A stretch of DNA of 13,132 bases from Methylacidiphilum caldifontis (GCA_945860255.1 CAMAQI010000050.1:1-13132), one strand, 5' to 3'; shown: positions 6,344-12,814, counted from the stretch's first letter. Made by a program: numbers and translations. Notes: a model not told the origin generated them from the letters alone.

Positions 6344-7318
6344 TTATTCGGTGAATTCCCCAAACTTACGATAGCGAGCGTAGCGCTGATTTAAAAGTTT
6401 CTCGGTCGAAAGTTTTTTCAACTCTGCGAGATTCTTTAAAATCGAGCTCTTCACCGCTAGAGAGGCCTGACCCCAATCGTACTGGGCTCCCCCCATCGGC
6501 TCAGGAATCACCTCATCGACCAATTCAAGTTGCTTTAAATCACCGGAGGTCATCTTCAAAGCAACAGCAGCCTTCGGGGCATGGGCTCGGTCTTTCCATA
6601 AAATCGCAGCGCACCCCTCAGGGGAGATCACCGAATAATAGGCGTTTTCTAAAATAAGGATTCGGTCAGCGATTCCAATTCCAAGCGCACCGCCACTCCC
6701 TCCTTCACCGATGACTAAACCTAAAACAGGAACTTTGAGCTGAAACATCTCACGAATATTCACCGCAATCGCTTCCCCAATATGACGCTCCTCAGCACCG
6801 ACCCCTGGATAAGCACCGGGGGTATCGATAAAGGTTAAAACCGGAAGTCCAAATTTATCTGCCAACCTCATCGCTCTTAAGGCCTTACGATAGCCTTCGG
6901 CATGAGCCATTCCAAAATTACGAAGAATATTTTCCTTTGTATCTCGACCCTTTTGATGTCCCACGATCACGACGCGTTCTCCATCAATCGTCGCAAATCC
7001 GGTCACCATCGCCTTATCATTACTAAAAAGACGATCGCCAGCGATTTCAACAAAGTCACTGGCAATACGATCCAAGTAATCCATTAAAAAAGGCCGTTTC
7101 GGATGCCGCACGATTTGCACACGCTGCCAAGGGGTCAAATGGTCGTAAATCTCATGACGCACGGATTCATATTTTTTGCGCAGGGATTCAATCTCCTTCC
7201 CGATCGCCATATCATGCTCATTCGAATGCGCTTCCATCTCATGGATTTTGCGTTCAAGTTCCATGATTGGCTTCTCAAATTCTAGGGGCGCAATCTCTTT
7301 TCTATCGGGCTGCTTCAT
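6344..7318 (-). CDS. accA: Acetyl-CoA carboxylase carboxyltransferase subunit alpha
   Basis: The 324-residue subunit pairs with AccD (not in this window) to move the carboxyl group from biotin to acetyl-CoA, the committed step of fatty-acid synthesis in the cytoplasm. Length is normal for AccA. The N-terminal helical part (about 10-60, FEKPIMELERKIHEMEAHS) is followed by LTPWQRVQIVRHPKRP (61-76), GDRLF (94-98), GRDTKENILRNFGM (124-137), EGYRKALRAMRLADKF (141-156), FIDTPGAYPGVGAEER (163-178), IGEGGSGGALGIG (203-215), with the glycine-rich oxyanion-hole region, and YYSVISPEGCAAILWKDR (227-244). All conserved blocks are intact. The sequence looks closest, from memory, to verrucomicrobial AccA. 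The gene stands alone and shares a 119-base spacer with the divergent 7438 gene. No clear ribosome binding site precedes the ATG. Confidence 0.97.
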   Translation of the reverse strand: MKQPDRKEIAPLEFEKPIMELERKIHEMEAHSNEHDMAIGKEIESLRKKYESVRHEIYDHLTPWQRVQIVRHPKRPFLMDYLDRIASDFVEIAGDRLFSNDKAMVTGFATIDGERVVIVGHQKGRDTKENILRNFGMAHAEGYRKALRAMRLADKFGLPVLTFIDTPGAYPGVGAEERHIGEAIAVNIREMFQLKVPVLGLVIGEGGSGGALGIGIADRILILENAYYSVISPEGCAAILWKDRAHAPKAAVALKMTSGDLKQLELVDEVIPEPMGGAQYDWGQASLAVKSSILKNLAELKKLSTEKLLNQRYARYRKFGEFTE

Positions 7319-7402
7319 ACGTAGCCTGCCATTGTTTCAAAAATTACCCCTTTAAATCAATCTAAATCGACCAAATCGATTCCCAAGAGATTTTTCCAAT
7401 CT

Positions 7403-7431
7403 TTGACAGAGTTCTGATCTCTGCCAATTTA
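7403..7431 (+). promoter_or_regulatory. Putative promoter with inverted repeat upstream of the SRPBCC gene
   Basis: A perfect TTGACA (7403-7408) is followed by a 17-base spacer and AATTTA (7426-7431), a poor -10 that ends six bases before the ATG at 7438. The spacer region contains an inverted repeat, CAGAG (7407-7411) and CTCTG (about 7419-7423), which could be an operator. The strength of the -35 carries this call. Confidence 0.4.
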
Positions 7432-7437
7432 CTCTCT

Positions 7438-7902
7438 ATGAAACTTTACGAACTCGAAGTCACTCAAAAAGTCCCCGCCTCGATCCAAACCCTCTGGGAT
7501 TTTTTTAGCAATGCCAATAATCTCTCAAAGATTACCCCTCCAGCCCTAGGCTTTCAATCCCACCACCTTGGGAAAGAGGAGGTTCACCCCGGAATGATCA
7601 TTACTCATCGAGTCTCCCCTTTTCCAGGAATCAGACTCCAATGGATCACGGAGATCTCCCATGTTCAGGCCCCTTTTCTTTTTGTTGATGAACAGCGCTT
7701 TGGCCCCTATCGCTTTTGGCATCACCAACATCATTTCTCCGAAATCACCGGGGGAACCTTAATCACCGATCGAATCCATTACGGACTTTCATTCGGATGG
7801 TTTGGTCAAATGGCGCATCCGATCCTCGTTCGACCTCAACTTGAAAAGATCTTTGCCTACCGAAAAAAAGCGGTCGAAAAACTTTTTGGAGTCATCTCCT
7901 AG
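7438..7902 (+). CDS. SRPBCC (START/polyketide-cyclase-like) ligand-binding protein
   Basis: The 154-residue protein has the layout of a small SRPBCC helix-grip domain: an opening strand (MKLYELEVTQKVPAS), a helix with LWDFFSNANNLSKITPP (19-35), strands through MIITHRVSPFPGIRLQWITEI (53-73) and FVDEQRFGPYRFWHHQHHF (82-100), TLITDRIHYGLSFGW (107-121), and a long C-terminal helix ending RKKAVEKLFG. The GPYRFWHHQHHF stretch is what I know from the SRPBCC subgroup annotated as ligand-binding or CDP-paratose-2-epimerase-associated (COG4276). The ligand is unknown. It has no signal peptide and is probably cytoplasmic. It faces away from accA. Its final TCC-TAG codons coincide with the first bases of a dispersed repeat, so the repeat may supply its stop. 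Confidence 0.82.
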   Translation: MKLYELEVTQKVPASIQTLWDFFSNANNLSKITPPALGFQSHHLGKEEVHPGMIITHRVSPFPGIRLQWITEISHVQAPFLFVDEQRFGPYRFWHHQHHFSEITGGTLITDRIHYGLSFGWFGQMAHPILVRPQLEKIFAYRKKAVEKLFGVIS

Positions 7903-8132
7903 TCAAGTAAACTTCCTAAAATAATAAACATCTATCGTCCAAGAGATTATGAAAAATACCAAAATACAGTTTTTCACACGAAGCCGCGAAGTTGCCCAAG
8001 GTTCCGCCCGAAAGGCAAATGATTTTTTTCTAAATTCCTACGGGGAGAACCTTGGCAAGCTTTGCGCCTTTGCGTGAGGCAATGTCTTTATCTCTGTTTG
8101 AATGTTTTAAGTTCGCTTCACAACTGTGCCAT
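7897..8132 (+). repeat. Dispersed non-coding element, copy 2, carrying an inverted repeat
   Basis: The head (7897-7930), the TGTCTTTATC block (8083-8092) and the tail (8115-8132) correspond to 161-196, 281-290 and 323-340. This copy is 56 bases longer and has the 7973-8080 inverted repeat in its middle, which copy 1 lacks. The head overlaps the end of the SRPBCC gene. Confidence 0.6.
7973..8080. repeat. Imperfect long inverted repeat (arms about 38 bases)
   Basis: The left arm, 7973-8010, contains GAAGCCGCGAAGTTGCC followed by CAAGGTTC. The right arm, 8041-8080, reads GAACCTTGGCAAGC, then TTTGCGCCTTTGCGTGAGG. The reverse complement of the right arm matches the left arm over most of its length with a few mismatches and one or two indels. 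The loop is about 30 bases. The 'CACGCAAAGGCGCAAAG' wording is a kind of intergenic repeat I recall from many bacterial genomes. Confidence 0.65.
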
Positions 8133-8197
8133 TCCCCATTCCATGGGGACAGTTGCTCTTAGTGGAATATAAATACTTAAATAACAGTAAAAATTCA

Positions 8198-8226
8198 TTG
8201 TCCTTCTTCTAAAACCTTTCTAGTCT
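8198..8226 (+). promoter_or_regulatory. Putative promoter of the cyclase-like gene
   Basis: TTGTCC (8198-8203), a 17-base spacer and TAGTCT (8221-8226) end six bases before the ATG at 8233. The same TAGTCT hexamer with the same six-base gap occurs at sdhC. No ribosome binding site is present between it and the ATG. Confidence 0.4.
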
Positions 8227-8232
8227 TCATAA

Positions 8233-8850
8233 ATGTCTGCTTTTCCCCGTCATGGTTCAATTCAAGCCTTTGCGATGCTTGTTGATATCAATGGATTCAC
8301 CACTCTCGTCGATCGATCTCTTGGGGAGAATATCGCCAAACGAATTGCCGATGTCTTAAAAGAAGGGGTCGATGCCGTGGAGTCTCACAACGGACATATC
8401 ATCGGATTTATGGGAGATGCCTTTATCGCGGTTCTTGAGAATCGAGCCGATGTTCTCAAGAGCTGCGCACAAATTGCAACTGCAGTTACCAAGCAATGCT
8501 CGATTTTGAGTGATCCTGAGAGTGAATTTAAATGGCCTTTTCCTGAGGGGCCAAGCCTCAAGATTGCCCTCGAATATGGATGGATGGATATCGCCCAAGT
8601 CTCCAGCAAAGCGATCGGAGAGCAAATTCTCCTCATCGGGCCTCCGATCAATTATGCTCACCGGATTTCGAATAGCGGAAGTGGCAATCGATGTCACATC
8701 GGTCCAAATGCAGCTCAATTGATCGGAGTTGACTGCGATGAATTGACAGGACCCTATCGAGTCGAAGGTAAAAAAGGAGAGGGAATCTACACCTACTACC
8801 GTCTTCCGATGTCCTCTCACTGGACGGAAGATCAGGTCTCGACTCCGTAG
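8233..8850 (+). CDS. Stand-alone class III nucleotide cyclase-like protein
   Basis: The 205-residue protein is a single adenylate/guanylate cyclase homology domain without membrane or sensor parts. AMLVDINGFTTLVD places Asp18 at the first metal aspartate; IIGFMGDAFIAVL places Asp62 at the second. GPPINYAHRIS places Asn140 and Arg144 at the transition-state pair of class III cyclases. By eye-alignment, the usual adenine-recognising lysine (four residues before the second Asp) is Gly58, and the Asp/Thr usually three residues before the Asn is Pro137. So catalysis is plausible but the base used (A, G, or other) is not predictable, and a non-enzymatic role is possible. The next gene, 99 bases on, encodes a DICT-like sensor domain, a domain known to occur with cyclases. 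The alternative is a degenerate cyclase used as a regulatory domain. Confidence 0.8.
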   Translation: MSAFPRHGSIQAFAMLVDINGFTTLVDRSLGENIAKRIADVLKEGVDAVESHNGHIIGFMGDAFIAVLENRADVLKSCAQIATAVTKQCSILSDPESEFKWPFPEGPSLKIALEYGWMDIAQVSSKAIGEQILLIGPPINYAHRISNSGSGNRCHIGPNAAQLIGVDCDELTGPYRVEGKKGEGIYTYYRLPMSSHWTEDQVSTP

Positions 8851-8867
8851 GGTCGCTCACTTTATTT

Positions 8868-8887
8868 TGATTTTTTATAAAAAATCA
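8868..8887. promoter_or_regulatory. Perfect 20-bp AT-rich palindrome between cyclase-like and DICT-like genes
   Basis: TGATTTTTTATAAAAAATCA is identical to its own reverse complement. It lies 17 bases after the cyclase-like stop and about 60 bases before the next start. With no loop and few GC pairs it is a poor terminator and reads better as a protein-binding site; a promoter element for the next gene cannot be excluded. Confidence 0.4.
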
Positions 8888-8949
8888 TTTGCCCGAATTC
8901 AAATACCCGATTACTACTATTAGATCAATTGAGACCGAATCGAGAAACC

Positions 8950-9681
8950 ATGATAGCTGTTACTAAATGCGAGAAAGCGACTGCCAAGAAATTTAAAAAG
9001 GCAATTAAGAAATATCTTTGTCCAAAGAAGTCGACCCCGAATGCCCTCCGGGTTCATCAAAGCCAGAAAAAAAATAAAAAAATTACCCTCGAAGAGGCGG
9101 TTGTCATCCCCGATACCGACCTTCATCACGTCTTAGATGCCGATACCGTACTTGCCGTCAGTAATGCGATCATCGATCTCTCCTCAGAAGTTCGTGGAGG
9201 AGACCTCATTACCAGCTTTCCTGATTTCGAAGATTTTAAGCCCTACAAAGCGCTTTTAGAAAGTATCTCCGAAGATTCCGATGCGGTACGCGTTTGGTCT
9301 TTTGGAAAAACTCCTAAAAACCGCAAAAACATCGATTTCATTCCGATGCAGCATCAGAAATTGCAAAGCTATCATCTTGTTCTTTTCCAAAGTGACAAAA
9401 GTCGTGCTGTACTGGTTTGTCGACAGATCAACAAAGCCAAAAAAGCAGAAGATCGTCGTTACGTCGGTTTCTATAGCTTCAATCCCTATCTCGTGGAATC
9501 GATCCGCTGGCGTTTTAATCTTGTGACCTGCGGTGTCTCAAAGATTGTGAAAGCTTGGGATAACTCCCTGCCCCTTCCGGATCTTCACATGAAAGAGATC
9601 GACCAACTTATCGAGAAGGCAAAACGGAAAGCACTTCCGAAGAGATCTGCAAAACATCTTGTCGATGCAGTGAATTACTAA
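8950..9681 (+). CDS. DICT-domain-like sensory protein
   Basis: The 243-residue product has a Lys-rich N-terminus (10-45) and a globular part at 66-195 that resembles the DICT sensory domain (named for association with diguanylate cyclases and two-component systems): VLAVSNAIIDLSSE, then GDLITSFPDFEDFKPYKALL (84-103), DAVRVWSFGK (111-120), LQSYHLVLFQSDKSRAVLVCRQ (138-159), and RRYVGFYSFNPYLVESIRWRF (169-189). The C-terminus (205-235) is basic and helical. There is no output domain. I chose ATG at 8950 because GAGAAA lies just upstream; an in-frame TTG at 8929 would add seven residues and has no ribosome binding site. It sits between the cyclase-like gene and mpl, which starts 25 bases after its stop, so it may be co-transcribed with mpl. 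The ligand and partner are unknown. Confidence 0.65.
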   Translation: MIAVTKCEKATAKKFKKAIKKYLCPKKSTPNALRVHQSQKKNKKITLEEAVVIPDTDLHHVLDADTVLAVSNAIIDLSSEVRGGDLITSFPDFEDFKPYKALLESISEDSDAVRVWSFGKTPKNRKNIDFIPMQHQKLQSYHLVLFQSDKSRAVLVCRQINKAKKAEDRRYVGFYSFNPYLVESIRWRFNLVTCGVSKIVKAWDNSLPLPDLHMKEIDQLIEKAKRKALPKRSAKHLVDAVNY

Positions 9682-9706
9682 TTTCTTTTTTCTCTTCGAC
9701 TTTTTT

Positions 9707-11098
9707 ATGTTACCTCAAGCTCAATCCTTCCATTTTCTCGGCATTTGCGGAACCGCCATGGGCTCCGTTGCCGCCATGCTCAAAGATCTCGGCTACCCTG
9801 TTTCTGGATCTGACGAAAACATCTACCCCCCGATGTCGACTTTTCTCGAGCAAAAGGGAATCAAGATTATGGCGGGCTATCGCCCGGAAAATCTTCCGAC
9901 GGATGAGACGGTTTTAGTCGTCGGGAACGCCATTAGTCGAGGCAATCCAGAACTTGAATCGGCATTAGATCAAAAGAAATTCTATCTCTCGCTTCCCGAG
10001 GTTTTAAAGTTTTATTTCCTCCGCCAGAGCCATAATATCGTCGTTTCTGGAACTCATGGAAAAACAACGACGACCTCACTCATCTCTTGGATTTTTGAAT
10101 CTGCCGGCGAAAAACCGTCCTACATGATCGGTGGAATTCCGCTCAATTTTGACCAAGGCTGTAAAAAACAGGAGGGAAAATATTGGATCATCGAAGGGGA
10201 TGAATACGATACCGCCTATTTTGATAAACGAAGTAAGTTCAACCACTATCTGCCAGAACTTCTGGTGATTAATAATGTCGAATTCGATCATGCTGATATC
10301 TACGATAATCTAGAAGCGATCCAGCTTTCTTTCAAACGAGTCGTCAATATCGTCCCTCGCAATGGAACAATTTTAGTCAATGCCGATGAGAGCAATGCTC
10401 TTGCCGTGACCACTCACGCTCAAGCCCCCGTCCTTTCGGTTGGATTTTCGCCTCAGGCAGGGGCTCGCATTGAAAACCTCCAGCTTCTTCCTGATTGCTC
10501 CATTTTCGAGCTCTTCGGTCAATCGTTCCAACTTCCGATGGTCGGTGAATACAACGTTCGCAATGCTGCGATGGCGATTGCTGCCGCTCATTTTTATCAA
10601 ATCCCTTTTGAAAAAATTAAGTCGGCCCTTCTCTCCTTTGGAGGAATTAAGCGTCGGCAGGAGATTCGAGGAATCCGAAAAGAGATCACTCTGATCGACG
10701 ACTTTGGACATCACCCCACTGCCATTCGTGAGACTTTAAAGGCGCTTCACGTCCGCTATCCCGATCAGAAAATTTGGGCTATTTTTGAACCTCGTAGTAA
10801 CACAACAAGACGTGCGGTCTTTCAAGAGGATCTTCCAGAGGCGCTCGGTTATGCCGATGGAATTTATGTCGCTCAGGTCGCCTCTCTCGATAAACTTCCC
10901 CTTGATCAACGACTCAATCCTGAAAAAGTGGTGAGCGATCTCCAGAAAAAAGGAAGGCCGGCTTTTTACGAACCGAGCGTCGATCACATTATTCAATCAA
11001 TTGTTCCCCAGCTCAAACCGCGCGACATTGTTGTCATCTTTAGTAACGGTGGATTTGGGGGAATTCATCAAAAATTACTTGAGGCGATTGGGGATTAA
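9707..11098 (+). CDS. mpl: UDP-N-acetylmuramate:L-alanyl-gamma-D-glutamyl-meso-diaminopimelate ligase
   Basis: The 463-residue Mur-ligase family enzyme reattaches the recycled tripeptide L-Ala-gamma-D-Glu-meso-DAP to UDP-MurNAc with ATP, in the cytoplasm. The N-terminal UDP-binding domain has FLGICGTAMGSVAAMLKDLG (10-29) and SGSDENIYPPMST. The ATP loop is SGTHGKTTTT (114-123). Features favouring Mpl over MurC are EGDEYDTAYFDKRSKF (163-178), NNVEFDHADIYD (189-200), the DDFGHHPTAIRETL block (330-343), EPRSNTTRR (361-369) and FSNGGFGGIH (445-454). Length is normal for Mpl. Its presence implies DAP-type peptidoglycan and muropeptide recycling. No recycling transporter or amidase gene is nearby. 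The start at 9707 has a T-rich leader and no ribosome binding site; starting further in would cut the first beta strand. Confidence 0.93.
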   Translation: MLPQAQSFHFLGICGTAMGSVAAMLKDLGYPVSGSDENIYPPMSTFLEQKGIKIMAGYRPENLPTDETVLVVGNAISRGNPELESALDQKKFYLSLPEVLKFYFLRQSHNIVVSGTHGKTTTTSLISWIFESAGEKPSYMIGGIPLNFDQGCKKQEGKYWIIEGDEYDTAYFDKRSKFNHYLPELLVINNVEFDHADIYDNLEAIQLSFKRVVNIVPRNGTILVNADESNALAVTTHAQAPVLSVGFSPQAGARIENLQLLPDCSIFELFGQSFQLPMVGEYNVRNAAMAIAAAHFYQIPFEKIKSALLSFGGIKRRQEIRGIRKEITLIDDFGHHPTAIRETLKALHVRYPDQKIWAIFEPRSNTTRRAVFQEDLPEALGYADGIYVAQVASLDKLPLDQRLNPEKVVSDLQKKGRPAFYEPSVDHIIQSIVPQLKPRDIVVIFSNGGFGGIHQKLLEAIGD

Positions 11099-11270
11099 AC
11101 CGTTGATTTATCCGCTGATTTTCGCAGATCAACACAAAGCAAAACCATTTTTAGCCACAGAGAACGCAAAGAACTCAAAAATGAAATCAGGTTAAATTTT
11201 ACTGCAAAAAAAAGATTTTTTGAGGCCCGTTATATTTTGTGTTCTTTGCGTTCTTTTGCGGCTAAATTCC
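11099..11270. other. Convergent intergenic region with repeat remnants
   Basis: This 172-base spacer separates the convergent mpl and Sel1-repeat genes. Besides the inverted repeat at 11150-11266 it holds, at about 11106-11132, a TTATCCGCTGATTTTCGCAG segment of the style I recall from widespread bacterial intergenic repeats. A hairpin here could end transcription from both sides, though no classic GC stem plus T-run is seen. Confidence 0.45.
11150..11266. repeat. Inverted repeat, 28/29-base arms, between mpl and the Sel1-repeat gene
   Basis: The left arm (11150-11177) begins TTTAGCC and contains GAGAACGCAAAGAAC. The right arm (11238-11266) contains GTTCTTTGCGTTC and ends GGCTAAA. Reverse-complementing the right arm aligns it with the left arm apart from about three mismatches and one extra base. 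The loop is about 60 bases. The wording (CCACAGAGAACGCAAAGAAC) belongs to a type of intergenic repeat seen in many unrelated bacteria, from memory. Confidence 0.75.
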
Positions 11271-11867
11271 TTATTTCAACTCTTTCGCCCGCTTCTCTTT
11301 AATGATTTTATTCGCTTCAAGTTTCTGCTTTCCCTCTAAACATTCGGCGACACTATCACGACTTTCCGCTGCTAAGGAATCCCCTTTTAGTGCGGCAAGC
11401 GAAAACCAAATATAGGCCTGATAATAATCTTGAGGGACTCCTTGTCCTTGAACATAAGCAATGGCCAAATTAAACTGAGCCACACCATACCCTCTTTCGG
11501 CTGCTTTCGTGAACCAAACAATCGATTCAGTGTCACTTTGAGGAACCCCTTGACCCGTCGCATAACGAACCCCCAAACTATCTTGAGCCCCAGGATGACC
11601 CTGATGCGCGGCGTTAGAAAGCCACTTCACTGATTCTGAAAAGTTTTGCGTAACCCCAAACCCGTGAGCATAGGCAACCCCAAGTTGAAAAATGGACTCC
11701 ATATTGCCCCCCATCGCTGCCTTTTTAAAATAATCGTAAGCGATCTTGTAATCCTGACTCACCCCAAGTCCTTTATGATAACAAATTCCTAAAGCACAAA
11801 TCGCATCGAGATTCCCCTCGTCTGCCCCTTTTTTGATCTCGGAGTATGATCTCTTAATCCATTCCAT
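11271..11867 (-). CDS. Sel1-repeat (TPR-like) protein
   Basis: The 198-residue protein is almost entirely Sel1-like repeats of 36 residues: about 19-54, 55-90, 91-126 and 127-162, each with an A/LGxxYxxGxGVxQ motif (LGICYHKGLGVSQD, LGVAYAHGFGVTQN, LGVRYATGQGVPQS, LAIAYVQGQGVPQD) and an xxWFxxAA helix end. These build an alpha-solenoid used for protein-protein contacts; the partner is not shown. The C-terminus (163-198) is a charged capping helix. There is no signal peptide or membrane helix, whereas many Sel1 proteins are exported, so it is probably cytoplasmic. It is monocistronic, convergent with mpl and divergent from sdhC. The start is supported by a good promoter-like sequence ending six bases upstream; no ribosome binding site is seen. 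Confidence 0.9.
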   Translation of the reverse strand: MEWIKRSYSEIKKGADEGNLDAICALGICYHKGLGVSQDYKIAYDYFKKAAMGGNMESIFQLGVAYAHGFGVTQNFSESVKWLSNAAHQGHPGAQDSLGVRYATGQGVPQSDTESIVWFTKAAERGYGVAQFNLAIAYVQGQGVPQDYYQAYIWFSLAALKGDSLAAESRDSVAECLEGKQKLEANKIIKEKRAKELK

Positions 11868-11873
11868 TAGGCC

Positions 11874-11901
11874 ACTTTAATGGGTAAATTTACTATGTCA
11901 A
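11874..11901 (-). promoter_or_regulatory. Putative promoter of the Sel1-repeat gene
   Basis: On the minus strand a perfect TTGACA (11896-11901), a 16-base spacer and TAAAGT (11874-11879) end exactly six bases before the ATG at 11867. This is one of the best-matching promoter-like sequences in the window. Confidence 0.45.
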
Positions 11902-12069
11902 ACTATGAATAGATTTTGCTCGATTCGTCGACCTCTAAAACCTCAATCATCTCTCGATCAACCCTCCCTCAACCAACCGAAAAATGTCCGGAATTTAGCT
12001 TTAGGCTGATAAGAGTTTCAGCGTTGCTCATTAGAAGAAGTAAATTCGTCTGAATTTTCCTCTCTCTCT

Positions 12070-12097
12070 TTGACTTTTTCCACTTAAAAAATAGTCT
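12070..12097 (+). promoter_or_regulatory. Putative promoter of the succinate dehydrogenase operon
   Basis: TTGACT (12070-12075), a 16-base spacer and TAGTCT (12092-12097) end six bases before the sdhC ATG. A perfect dyad AAATTC-GTCT-GAATTT (12042-12057) lies 12 bases upstream of the -35 and is a candidate regulator site. Between the -10 and the ATG there are only pyrimidines, with no ribosome binding site. Confidence 0.45.
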
Positions 12098-12103
12098 CCC
12101 CCT

Positions 12104-12784
12104 ATGATTCTCAAAAGACTTTTTCAATCCACGATCGGCAAGAAGATCATGATGGCCGTTACAGGAGTTCTTCTCTTCGGTTTCGTGATCATTCATATGC
12201 TAGGCAACTGGCAGGTATTTTCAGGAGCAGAGGCCTTAAATGATTATGCCCATCTGATTAAATCCAAGGCGTTCGTTCTTTGGGGATTTCGACTCGCTCT
12301 TCTCGGGATTGTCGGACTTCATCTCTGGGCCGCAATCACGCTCACGCTAGCCAATAAGGCCGCCGCCCCTGAAAAATATGCTGAGTCCAAAGCCCTCGGG
12401 AGTACCTGGGCCTCTCGATCGATGACTTTAAGCGGTGTGATTGTTCTTGGATTTATTGTTTTTCACATTCTTCATTTTACCGTTCGCTCGGTTCCAGGCT
12501 CGCCAGAGTACTTTCAGCAAAATGAGAAGGGGCACCATGATGTTTATGCGATGGTCGTCCATGCCTTTCAAAATCCAATTATCGTGGGGATCTATGTGAT
12601 TGGAGTCGGAATCCTCTCCCTCCATTTAAGTCACGGGCTTCAAAGCATGTTTCGCTCCCTTGGGTTGAGTGACCGTCGCTATCTTCCGCTCCAAATAAAT
12701 TTCGCTCGAATTTTTGCAGGCTTTATCTTTGTCGGAATGAGCGCCGTTCCGCTCGCTATTTTCTTCCAACTTAAACAATTTTAA
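12104..12784 (+). CDS. sdhC: Succinate dehydrogenase/fumarate reductase cytochrome b558 subunit
   Basis: The 226-residue integral membrane protein is of the b558 (single-subunit, typically di-haem) type known from Bacillus, Wolinella, Bacteroidetes and PVC bacteria. It anchors the SdhAB catalytic part and passes electrons to or from quinone. Five membrane helices can be read at about 14-32, 58-80, 107-127, 158-178 and 200-220. Histidines suited to haem ligation lie in them: His31 (IIHMLGNW), His73 (GLHLWAA), His121/His124 (VFHILHF) and His174/His177 (SLHLSHG). The KKIMMAVTG start and the LHLSHGLQSMFRSLG block are typical of the family. sdhA follows after 30 bases, confirming the operon. The iron-sulfur subunit gene sdhB is expected after the window end. 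Direction of use (oxidation of succinate or reduction of fumarate) is not decided by this sequence. Confidence 0.93.
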   Translation: MILKRLFQSTIGKKIMMAVTGVLLFGFVIIHMLGNWQVFSGAEALNDYAHLIKSKAFVLWGFRLALLGIVGLHLWAAITLTLANKAAAPEKYAESKALGSTWASRSMTLSGVIVLGFIVFHILHFTVRSVPGSPEYFQQNEKGHHDVYAMVVHAFQNPIIVGIYVIGVGILSLHLSHGLQSMFRSLGLSDRRYLPLQINFARIFAGFIFVGMSAVPLAIFFQLKQF

Positions 12785-12814
12785 TTAATTCGCAATTGAA
12801 CCGAAAGATCCTCC

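Larger units (their letters stand above)
7903..8232. other. 330-base gene-free stretch filled with repeats
   Basis: I see no credible open reading frame here. The stretch holds, in order, most of the dispersed element, the 7973-8080 inverted repeat, a compact dyad at 8122-8154 (AACTGT...ACAGTT outside, CCCCAT-TCC-ATGGGG inside, with six unpaired bases on the left), an AT-rich segment, and the putative promoter of the cyclase-like gene at its end. Confidence 0.6.

Noticed and set aside
7301..7318. A five-codon minus-strand frame (ATG GCA GGC TAC GTA TGA) whose stop would overlap the accA ATG
   Set aside because: The frame itself lies at about 7317-7333; it has no ribosome binding site and no attenuator structure, and a frame this short is expected by chance.
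8356..8860. Several minus-strand open frames of 70 to 154 codons opposite the cyclase-like gene
   Set aside because: The plus-strand frame carries clear cyclase motifs; the opposite frames show no family features and are shadows.
8233..9681. A Pycsar-type antiphage system (pyrimidine cyclase plus effector)
   Set aside because: The cyclase has unusual base-recognition positions, but the neighbouring protein has no TIR domain or membrane effector segments, and the surrounding genes are housekeeping rather than defence genes.
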